In this document: positions 1 to 5,464 of the stretch, one piece after another
How positions within the stretch are numbered: the stretch's first letter is position 1
Layout of the letters: each line of letters begins with the position of its first letter
Source of the DNA: Paenibacillus sp. oral taxon 786 str. D14
GTDB taxonomy: Bacteria > Bacillota > Bacilli > Paenibacillales > Paenibacillaceae
Assembly: GCF_000159955.1 (NCBI RefSeq)
Contig: NZ_GG696006.1
Location: 1 to 13,777 of the forward strand
Direction: 5' to 3'
Length of the DNA: 13,777 nt
The notes under the pieces: model-generated
What the model saw: only the letters and a program-made list of their open reading frames with translations
Databases searched by the model: none
What the model was told of the DNA's origin: nothing
Translations under genes and position numbers: made by a program

Positions 1-39
1 TCTTTTTGTGTTTGACTTGTGCTTGCCCCGAGCTGGAAA

Positions 40-222
40 CCTGCAAAAGTACAGTTTTTTTCGGAGAAATCTCGATTTCTCGGTCAAAGCCTGCAAAAGT
101 GCAGTTATTTTTCTCGATTTAGGTCAATTCGAGCAAATCGGCCCCAAAAGCCTGCACTTTTGCAGGCATTCCAGGCAAAACGGCCACTCCCCCGCAAAAT
201 AACTGTATTTTTGCAGGAATCG
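40..222. repeat. Left copy of a 178-bp four-unit palindromic repeat element
   Basis: Four copies of a 15-17 bp unit lie at 40-56 and 90-104 (forward, CCTGCAAAAGTRCAG) and at 151-166 and 201-217 (reverse complement). The core unit is itself a hairpin, CCTGCA-CTTT-TGCAGG at 151-166. Forward units start 50 bp apart, reverse units end 51 bp apart, and the inner pair spans 77 bp, so the element is palindromic overall. A second copy with the same spacing is at 13497-13674. Reverse-complementing that copy gives a perfect 22-bp match at 201-222 and a 28-bp match from 90. I do not recognise a named family. It may be a REP- or MITE-like intergenic repeat. I see nothing else in 1-315. Confidence 0.8.
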
Positions 223-315
223 TGCAATCGCGTAGAGCGGCGTGTAGGGGCACGCGTGCAAATACCGAAAAGCGCGCCATCTCAGCCTACCTACCGTACC
301 TACCTCATCCCATCA

Positions 316-1365
316 CTACTTCTCAAGCTCGCGGAGCAAATATTCACGGCGTTTCGCGATATAATCCAGAATGACCTGACGGTCTGACAGGAGGACATCG
401 GTGGAGTACTTACGCGTGGAATCGGCCATAAGCGCAGGCATCAATGAGGAGTGAAGTGAGTTAATCGTTGGAGCCAGCTGACTCACCGTAAAATGTCGCT
501 CCAGAATCTCCTTCAGTGTCTTGCGATATTGCCTCCGAACCGAGGGGAAGGAGAGCAGCTTTTGGGTCAGCCCGTTGTATCCTTTGATCCGGACGTTGTC
601 GATGTCGCTGAGCTTCCCGTAACTGTTTCTCCCCCAGGTACCCTCGTAATCCCAAGGGCTCATTTGATATTTGAGGCTGCCCTTCTTGCGGAAGATGGCA
701 TAGTTTTGAGTAAAGCCGTCAAAGTTGCCGGTGCACACCGCCCCGCCTAACCACCGTAAATACTCCGGAATATCTAAATGCTTCTTCATATAAGCTAGAA
801 GCCTTCGCCCCTTGAGGGTATGAATCCGTTCCACAAAACGCGAGATTCGCGCCAACTCCTGCGAAGTTCCTATCACCAGCTCATAGCCAGAAGCCAGATT
901 GCGCTTACGTTTTCCCCCCTCTCCAATCAGCCGAAAGTTGGCGTTGTTATTGATCGCATAGAGCAGCGAGCTCGTGTTCACCTTCCTTTTGGTAAAAAAC
1001 GACCGATCTACCCCTTCAATCTCCAGATACAGCCCCTGATTTACTCCATTGATAACAAGGTAAACATGTCTCGTTCTTGGACTCGGGACCCCTATTTTCT
1101 CAAAAAAACGAAAAGAGAGTGCGTTTCTCATCATGGTAGGGTCATCCCACTCCACGTTGTAATGGATGCTTCTGTGACCTATGCGAAGCTCGTAGGATTT
1201 CTTGTCGTAATAACGGGTGTGTCCACCCCGGTAACGGATTTTGACGTTCTCCTTAATGTTATCCGTCATCAGTAATGCGTTGGCGTATTGGTCATCCCAT
1301 ACGCTTTTTTCTAGCTTTGCTTGGTCTGACCAGCCGATTTGAAGCGAACGAACGGGGAACCTCAA
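316..1365 (-). CDS. cotH: CotH-family spore coat protein kinase
   Basis: CotH proteins are atypical kinases that phosphorylate serines in coat proteins such as CotB and CotG and control outer coat assembly. The reading frame continues upstream to an ATG at 1398 (360 aa), where residue numbers here begin. That ATG lacks a Shine-Dalgarno sequence. The TTG at 1365 (349 aa) has AAAGGTGA at 1378-1371 with 5 nt spacing and yields a start like other CotH proteins, so I prefer it. Visible motifs are RGGHTRYYDKKSYEL (57-71) with the conserved lysine region, YLEIEGVD (124-131), the catalytic-loop motif NFDGFTQNY (225-233, Asp227), and PWDYEGTWG (248-256, Asp250), which fits the metal-binding aspartate. 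Length is normal. The gene is divergent from the cotB-like gene, recalling the cotB-cotG-cotH cluster of Bacillus subtilis. Family call is firm; the start is an inference. Confidence 0.92.
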   Translation of the reverse strand: MRFPVRSLQIGWSDQAKLEKSVWDDQYANALLMTDNIKENVKIRYRGGHTRYYDKKSYELRIGHRSIHYNVEWDDPTMMRNALSFRFFEKIGVPSPRTRHVYLVINGVNQGLYLEIEGVDRSFFTKRKVNTSSLLYAINNNANFRLIGEGGKRKRNLASGYELVIGTSQELARISRFVERIHTLKGRRLLAYMKKHLDIPEYLRWLGGAVCTGNFDGFTQNYAIFRKKGSLKYQMSPWDYEGTWGRNSYGKLSDIDNVRIKGYNGLTQKLLSFPSVRRQYRKTLKEILERHFTVSQLAPTINSLHSSLMPALMADSTRKYSTDVLLSDRQVILDYIAKRREYLLRELEK

Positions 1366-1412
1366 CCTGATCACCTTTCTTGCGGAAGCCTGCCGCATTT
1401 CACTTTAATATC

Positions 1413-1440
1413 CAGAATATGCAGGCAGTAGTCGGATGGT
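1413..1440 (-). promoter_or_regulatory. Candidate SigK-type promoter for cotH
   Basis: On the minus strand, AC (1440-1439) is followed after 17 nt by CATATTCTG (1421-1413). This fits the mother-cell SigK pattern AC, 16-17 nt, CATAnnnTA except at the last base. It lies about 48 nt upstream of the preferred TTG start. The facing cotB-like gene has a similar site. cotH is a SigK-dependent gene in B. subtilis. The motif is short, so chance is possible. Confidence 0.35.
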
Positions 1441-1546
1441 CCGCTTTAACCTAGGGCAACAGGGAAGGTTCTTTCTTTGATTCTTGTAGGCAATTCTACT
1501 TTAGTTACAGAAGTGGAAATTTATAGATGATAGATATCAGACTAGG

Positions 1547-1573
1547 ACAAAGGTTAGTCATCGACATATGATG
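1547..1573 (+). promoter_or_regulatory. Candidate SigK-type promoter for the cotB-like gene
   Basis: AC at 1547-1548 is separated by 16 nt from CATATGATG at 1565-1573, matching the SigK consensus except for the last base. It lies 44 nt upstream of the GTG start at 1618, a normal leader length. CotB is made late in the mother cell under SigK in B. subtilis, so the context agrees. The evidence is motif plus context only. Confidence 0.4.
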
Positions 1574-1617
1574 TACTACAATTCCCGCTAGGGGGCAAAT
1601 GAAAGGAGGGGAGGAAC

Positions 1618-2145
1618 GTGGCCTGCTACCAATCGCTGAGTCAATTAATGTATCTCATAGGTAAGGAAGTTTGTATTAATCGTGGTCAACCAGGTTTCAT
1701 CATTGGCAGATTAGTAAGCATCCAGAATGATTATGTGGCCGTACAAACGAAAAATCGTCGCATACTCTACTACCATTCGGCTTATATTGACAGCTTGTCC
1801 GAAACGAGATGGAAGAGAGTCCCGACGAACTACAGCCAAGAAGTTGAAGTGATCATGGCGCCTCGATTTAATGAACTTCTCTCCAGCCTCCTGCACCATC
1901 AGATCCTACTAGATATTGGCGGGCCGCAAGTCGAGAAAGGGTTGCTTACCCGTATAGCATTTTTGCTGCCCGAGGTTCTACCTCCGGTTCTGCCGCCGGT
2001 TCTTCCTCCCGTTCTGTTGTTGTTGGATCTATTGCTGTTTCGGTTATTGCCGTTTCTGTTGTTGCTATTATTGCTGCTATTGCTGCTATTGTTGCTGCTA
2101 CTGTTGCTGCTCGAGCGGTTGCGCAGAGTCACACTCTTGATATGA
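1618..2145 (+). CDS. N-terminal CotB fragment with accidental poly-leucine tail (frame as it now stands)
   Basis: As the sequence stands, translation from the GTG at 1618 would give 175 aa. Residues 1-112 are genuine CotB-type sequence (repeat 1 and half of repeat 2). From about residue 113 the frame enters the inverted segment and reads the antisense of an Asn/Ser-rich and RTGG-rich tract. This produces a proline/leucine stretch and then an almost pure leucine run (about residues 131-164), ending RLRRVTLLI. I see no sign that this tail was selected as protein. Being so hydrophobic, it would probably insert in a membrane or aggregate if made. The ribosome binding site is strong and the promoter candidate is intact, so a product could be made during sporulation. 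Confidence 0.5.
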   Translation: MACYQSLSQLMYLIGKEVCINRGQPGFIIGRLVSIQNDYVAVQTKNRRILYYHSAYIDSLSETRWKRVPTNYSQEVEVIMAPRFNELLSSLLHHQILLDIGGPQVEKGLLTRIAFLLPEVLPPVLPPVLPPVLLLLDLLLFRLLPFLLLLLLLLLLLLLLLLLLLERLRRVTLLI

Positions 2146-2445
2146 TAGGTTTGAACCTGTACGAGTTCATTATTTACAATGAGGTATACACTATCGTTGC
2201 CATAATCCGAGATGACCCCTTCGATCTTCTCAGGACCTCCGCGGTTAATTTGCACTTTTTTGTGTTTCAGGGCACGAAGAACGCCATCGAAATTGTACGA
2301 ACGAATAATGGATTGGCCAGTTCTCCCCATCGTTCCTTTGGTTTTCCCTTTCGTGCCCAAGTTTTGACTAAAGCTCTTCACATGAGCGTTTTTGATATAA
2401 ACCGTGCCGTCCTTGGCCAGAATGACAAGGTACGGTCTCTTCTGC
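1953..2445 (-). other. Inverted internal segment of the cotB-like gene (rest of repeat 2, repeat 3, start of tail)
   Basis: This block codes on the minus strand within an open frame spanning 2891-1899. In minus-strand order it holds RQKRPYLVILAKDGTVYI and HVKSF (end of repeat 2), a linker, repeat 3 (INRGGPEKIEG to TYHIKSVTL), a Ser/Asn-rich tract (about 2118-2008) and RTGGRTGGRTGGRTSGSKNAI. The minus frame upstream of about 2447 is Cys-rich antisense of the tail, and its only long-frame ATG (2891) has no ribosome binding site and sits beside the terminator. The block therefore cannot be a working minus-strand gene. Breakpoints near 1952/1953 and 2445/2446 were placed by fitting repeat 2 to CotB; they share only a CG dinucleotide. 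The true ends may differ by several bases. Confidence 0.75.
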
Positions 2446-2866
2446 CGAAGGCGGACCTGGCGGCAGGGGAGATCGCGGCAGAACCGGCGGTGCCGGGACG
2501 GGCGGCAGAAACCGCACCCAGGGAAGAGGCGGCACTCAAGGCAGAGGCGGCACGCAGGGCAGAGGTCGCACGCAAGGCAGAGATCACACGCATGGAGACC
2601 ATTCTCATGATGGATACCACACGCATGGCAGAGAAGGGGACTCTGCAACTGGTGGCAGAAACCGCACGCAAGGCAGAACGCGCGGCGCTGGAACTGGCGG
2701 CAGAAACCCGGGAAGAACCGGCGGATTCTCCACTTGGGGTGTAGGTACTGGCGGCTACCAGTGGGGGACCAGAAAGTCGAGCAAAAATGTGAAAAAATCG
2801 GCCAAAAAACGGCAAGGAGGATCCTCCAAGGTATCCTCCAAGAAGAAATGGGATCCTTTTCTCTAA
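2426..2866 (+). pseudogene. Arg/Gly-rich, His- and Lys/Ser-rich C-terminal tail of the cotB-like gene
   Basis: This plus-strand frame opens after a TGA at 2423-2425 and has no start codon of its own. The read-through begins plausibly near 2447 (EGGPGGRGDRGRTGGAGTGG). It continues with GGTQGR-type repeats, a histidine patch with three HxH motifs at 2585-2626, more R/G/T-rich sequence, and FSTWGVGTGGYQWGTRKSS. It ends in a Lys/Ser-rich stretch closing with WDPFL and TAA at 2864-2866. Composition and codon regularity look like a real coat-protein tail, and it continues the RTGG repeats at the end of the inverted segment. Serines beside lysine and arginine resemble the CotB and CotG tails phosphorylated by CotH; that similarity is inference. 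Confidence 0.7.
2516..2581 (+). repeat. Coding tandem repeat, 18-bp unit (TQGRGG)
   Basis: The 18-bp unit ACN CAR GGM AGA GGN SGC occurs about 3.7 times in register and encodes TQGRGG, TQGRGG, TQGRGR, TQGR. Related RTGG-coding units flank it and also occur, inverted, at about 1975-2010. Such repeats are prone to length change by slippage or recombination. Confidence 0.8.
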
Positions 2867-2894
2867 GAATGGAACGAAAGCCTTCAGTCATTGA

Positions 2895-2921
2895 GGCGGT
2901 GCCTGGGGCGCCGCCTTCTTT
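2895..2921 (+). terminator. Intrinsic terminator of the cotB-like gene
   Basis: A 9-bp stem (GGCGGTGCC at 2895-2903 with GGCGCCGCC at 2907-2915, one G-U pair) has a 3-nt loop and is followed by TTCTTT. It starts 28 nt after the tail stop codon at 2866. Its position supports plus-strand transcription through the scrambled gene to this end. Confidence 0.75.
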
Positions 2922-3023
2922 AAAATTTGGGAAAGGACCCGCTTATTCCAGTCGTAAGCGCCAAGCTCACAAATGGCTTGCCTCTCTCCCTCACCACGAT
3001 GCTCATGATAAAGGAGGTATACG

Positions 3024-3698
3024 ATGCCTATGCTAACTTCTCGCATCGGACAACATATCGAACTCACCATTAGCGGCAGACCACAACTAGACACAGGGCT
3101 CTTAATTGATGCAGGAGATGATATCGTCGTCATCTTCAGACAAGAGCGCTATTACTACATTCCAACGAAGCACATTCATCACTTCCGGGTTATTCCATCT
3201 CCTGAGAAAGATAATGAGGGAACCTTGTACGAAAACCCGCTGGAATGGGCAGCGGGAGAGTCGATTTCTTTTCGGAAAACGTTATTTAACGCCAGAGGCG
3301 TCTTTATGGAAGTTTTTCTGACGGGTGTTCATACGCTTAGCGGTTATCTAACCAGCGTCATGAACGATTACCTTGTATTCTATTCTACGGTTTTTCATAC
3401 CGTGTATGTCCCATTGGATCATGTGAAGTTAATTATGCCTTATCCGGCCAACAAACCTCCCTTTTCTTTAGAAAATGAAAGATTAAACGTGAAGCCTACC
3501 GGTCTGACCTTGGCCCGAACGTTTGAGCAACAACTTAAAAAGATGGAAGGGAGTTTGGCGGTTCTCGATCATGGGGAAGCGCCGGATAAATTCGGGATCG
3601 TTCAATCCGTTGATCGAGGTTTGCTTTACCTTGTTTTAGCTGACGGGGAATCGGTGATATGGAATATTCAGCATATTAAGTCTGTCCATTTGCCTTAA
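3024..3698 (+). CDS. Second CotB-type coat protein without low-complexity tail
   Basis: The 224-aa product appears to be three degenerate CotB-type repeats and little else. Repeat 1 is about residues 7-55 (IGQHIELTISGRPQLDTGLL, KHIHHFRV). Repeat 2 is about 80-140 (GYLTSVMNDYLVFYSTVF, LDHVKLIMP). Repeat 3 is about 170-224 (KFGIVQSVDRGLLYLVLADG, IQHIKSVHLP). The recurring pattern is a glycine turn, a hydrophobic strand and a closing H-[IV]-K motif. There is no signal peptide, membrane segment or Ser/Lys tail. The ATG has AAGGAGGT at 3011-3018 with 5 nt spacing. It follows the cotB terminator and is 14 nt upstream of the next small gene. A coat or exosporium role is inferred from the repeats and neighbours; it could partner or replace the scrambled CotB. 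I do not recognise a specific named gene. Confidence 0.75.
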   Translation: MPMLTSRIGQHIELTISGRPQLDTGLLIDAGDDIVVIFRQERYYYIPTKHIHHFRVIPSPEKDNEGTLYENPLEWAAGESISFRKTLFNARGVFMEVFLTGVHTLSGYLTSVMNDYLVFYSTVFHTVYVPLDHVKLIMPYPANKPPFSLENERLNVKPTGLTLARTFEQQLKKMEGSLAVLDHGEAPDKFGIVQSVDRGLLYLVLADGESVIWNIQHIKSVHLP

Positions 3699-3712
3699 GG
3701 GGGGAGTAGAAA

Positions 3713-3862
3713 ATGGTTGTCCTTGTATTGATTGTACTTTCGGGGTTGGGACTCTATACGTTGTTAAAACCTTCGGTCAAGGAAGAAACGATTGCCCATG
3801 CTCCTGTTGTTGAAGTTCAGCAGGCTGAGTACGAATACCTTGGTCGTGTCAGCGGTAAATAA
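3713..3862 (+). CDS. Small single-pass membrane protein, 49 aa
   Basis: This short gene begins with ATG after AAGGGGGGAG (from 3697) at suitable spacing and lies 14 nt beyond the CotB-type gene, suggesting co-transcription. Residues 2-18 (VVLVLIVLSGLGLYTLL) form one hydrophobic segment. The rest is a charged tail with EETIAHAPVVEVQQAEYEYL, ending GRVSGK. There is no cysteine and no recognisable domain. It might be a small sporulation-stage membrane protein, judging only from its neighbours. I do not recognise a family. Confidence 0.6.
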   Translation: MVVLVLIVLSGLGLYTLLKPSVKEETIAHAPVVEVQQAEYEYLGRVSGK

Positions 3863-3906
3863 TCGGCCGGCTAGAGCAGAAACAATTGGAGAATGGAGGT
3901 GGTCAC

Positions 3907-5277
3907 TTGATAGAGCTTACAGCTGCAAGCTTAACGATTCTCGCATTTGTTCTAACCACCATCCTAATCTTGTGGCGCCCAAGGGGACTCAATGAAGCTT
4001 TCCCCTCCACGATCGGGGCTGTCATCGTCTTACTCAGCGGGACAGTGAACTTTTCCGATCTGCTTCATATCGGAGAGACCGTGAGCGGAGCGGCGATCAC
4101 GATTATGGCGACGATTATTATGGCGCTTGTCTTGGAAAGCTTCGGTTTTTTTCATTGGGCAGCCGAGGGACTTGCTTACCGATCCAGGGGCTCCGGGATC
4201 CGCTTGTTTTGGTACGTGAACCTGATGTGTTTTTTAATGACGCTGTTCTTTAATAATGATGGCAGCATTCTCATTACGACACCGATATTACTGCTATTGC
4301 TAAGAGAATTTAAGTTGAAAAACCATCAGAAGATCCCTTATCTCTTATCCGGAGCTTTAGTGGCAACAGCCTCCAGCGCCCCGATCGGATTCAGCAACAT
4401 CGTGAACTTGATTGCACTTAATATGGTTGGGATGAACTTATATACGCACACGATGATGATGTTTGTCCCTGCAATTTTAGGGTTGATTGTGCTGGTAGGT
4501 TTACTATTTCTCGTATTCTATAGTCAATTGCCGAAAGAGCTGCCGCCCAGATTGAGGGCACATCCGTTAAAAGCACCGCGATTAAGCCTTGAATCCGATG
4601 ATGGGTTGGAGCAGGCTGCGCCGTATCGCGAGCCCTTGAAACAAGATACGAAATTTATGCAAAAAATATTGCTATTCGTGCTCATCGTACGCATCAGTTT
4701 ATTTGTTGCCTCTTACTACGGGATTCCCGTAGAGCTGGCTGCTGTACTTGGCTCTTGTGTATTGCTAGGGTGGAGATGGTACCGTTTGAAGATTCCGCCA
4801 TCAGATATGCTTCGCAAGGTTCCGTGGCATATTTTGGTTTTCGCTTTCAGCATGTATGTTATCATTTTTGGGTTACACAACATCGGATTAACGAATTTTC
4901 TCATTTCGCTTGTAAATCCTCTGATCCACGACGGCATGCTGAACGCCAGCTTGCTCATGGGAGGAGTTATGACGTTACTCTCCATATTTTTCAATAATCA
5001 CCCTGCTTTAATGATCGGAACGATGACGCTCACCGAAATGCAGCTGGACCCTCTGACGCTAAAGATCTCTTATCTGGCTAGTGTCATTGGCAGTGATATC
5101 GGTGCATTGTTATTGCCGATCGGGACGTTAGCTTCGTTGATCTGGTTCCATCTTCTTAGAAAACATCACGTCAAAATTACATGGGATGATTACTTGAAAG
5201 TGACGATGATCGTCATCCCGCCTACGCTGATCTTCACACTGGTCCTCTTGCCTTTGTGGGTACAATGGATCTTATAA
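3907..5277 (+). CDS. arsB: ArsB-family (ion transporter superfamily) permease
   Basis: An integral membrane protein of 456 aa, normal for ArsB (about 430 aa) with a longer central loop. ArsB proteins export arsenite or antimonite using the proton gradient or an ArsA ATPase. The N-terminal half has WRPRGLNEA, then FFNNDGSILITTP (114-126) and SSAPIGFSNIVNLI (156-169). The second half has GLHNIGLTNFL, FFNNHPALMIG (361-371) and IGSDIGALLLPIGTLASLIW (from 394). These pair with the two-fold ArsB motifs (NDG, NN-P, IG-D-G---PIG). A charged loop near residues 210-245 divides the halves. The frame is open from a TTG at 3886, but the TTG at 3907 has GGAGGTGG at 3895-3902 and is preferred. No arsR, arsC or arsA lies in the window, so the substrate is uncertain; NhaD-like ion exchange is possible. 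Confidence 0.85.
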   Translation: MIELTAASLTILAFVLTTILILWRPRGLNEAFPSTIGAVIVLLSGTVNFSDLLHIGETVSGAAITIMATIIMALVLESFGFFHWAAEGLAYRSRGSGIRLFWYVNLMCFLMTLFFNNDGSILITTPILLLLLREFKLKNHQKIPYLLSGALVATASSAPIGFSNIVNLIALNMVGMNLYTHTMMMFVPAILGLIVLVGLLFLVFYSQLPKELPPRLRAHPLKAPRLSLESDDGLEQAAPYREPLKQDTKFMQKILLFVLIVRISLFVASYYGIPVELAAVLGSCVLLGWRWYRLKIPPSDMLRKVPWHILVFAFSMYVIIFGLHNIGLTNFLISLVNPLIHDGMLNASLLMGGVMTLLSIFFNNHPALMIGTMTLTEMQLDPLTLKISYLASVIGSDIGALLLPIGTLASLIWFHLLRKHHVKITWDDYLKVTMIVIPPTLIFTLVLLPLWVQWIL

Positions 5278-5285
5278 ATCGAACA

Positions 5286-5323
5286 GGGGCCTGCAGCTTA
5301 CGCCGAAGGCCCTTGATGTTTTT
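5286..5323 (+). terminator. Intrinsic terminator after the ArsB-family gene
   Basis: GGGCCT at 5287-5292 pairs with AGGCCC at 5307-5312 across a 14-nt partly pairable loop. A run of five T at 5319-5323 follows. It starts 9 nt beyond the stop codon. The stem is short but well placed. Confidence 0.55.
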
Positions 5324-5386
5324 CCGAAGTAGTGCTGCAATCGGGATTCAGGACGAAATCCATCACGCATATTTCCATCTATTTCA

Positions 5387-5416
5387 TGTACAATAAGGAT
5401 AAATTCTTTCTATAAG
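5387..5416 (+). promoter_or_regulatory. Candidate SigA-type promoter for fhs
   Basis: TGTACA at 5387-5392 (4 of 6 against TTGACA) and TATAAG at 5411-5416 (5 of 6 against TATAAT) are 18 nt apart. The site is 48 nt upstream of the fhs start. I found no riboswitch-like structure here. Confidence 0.35.
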
Positions 5417-5464
5417 ATTTTCGGGATAAAAAAAGAACGAGATAGATGGAGGTAGCGGAGTGGA

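Larger units (their letters stand above)
1618..2866 (+). pseudogene. cotB: CotB-like spore coat gene scrambled by an internal inversion
   Basis: CotB is an outer spore-coat protein with three related repeats, each about 45-50 residues and usually ending in HIKS, plus a low-complexity tail phosphorylated by CotH. Here repeat 1 (residues 12-60, with KEVCINRGQP and NDYVAVQ) and the first half of repeat 2 (84-112, LLHHQILLDIGGPQVEKGLL) are on the plus strand. The second half of repeat 2 (PYLVILAKDGTVYIKNAHVK) and repeat 3 (KVQINRGGPEKIEGVISD, then TYHIKSVTL) are on the minus strand at about 2445-2130. The Arg/Gly/Thr-rich and Lys/Ser-rich tail is back on the plus strand, ending DPFL-stop at 2866. 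Reversing about 1953-2445 rebuilds roughly 415 aa, close to B. subtilis CotB (380 aa), with repeat 2 at its expected length. The left junction becomes in-frame; the right junction has one base too many. The GTG start has AGGAGG at 1604-1609. A terminator follows at 2895. Confidence 0.78.

Noticed and set aside
40..217. CRISPR array from evenly spaced short repeats
   Set aside because: Only four units, two in each orientation, each itself a small palindrome, with variable inner spacing and no cas genes.
1957..2120. Poly-leucine stretch as a genuine transmembrane domain
   Set aside because: It is exactly antisense to a Ser/Asn-rich tail tract that continues CotB repeat 3, so it is most simply a by-product of the inversion.
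2142..2744. Plus-strand 200-aa frame with Ala/Glu/Arg-rich repeats
   Set aside because: Its first half is antisense to CotB repeat 3 and its second half is the out-of-frame reading of the tail repeats.
1899..2891. Minus-strand 330-aa frame as an independent Cys-rich coat protein
   Set aside because: Its first part is the antisense of the Arg/Gly-rich tail, its ATG has no ribosome binding site and lies next to a terminator, and the recognisable part begins in mid-repeat 2. It is explained by the inversion.
5324..5464. THF riboswitch upstream of fhs
   Set aside because: No recognisable conserved core could be found; only a plausible SigA-type promoter is visible.
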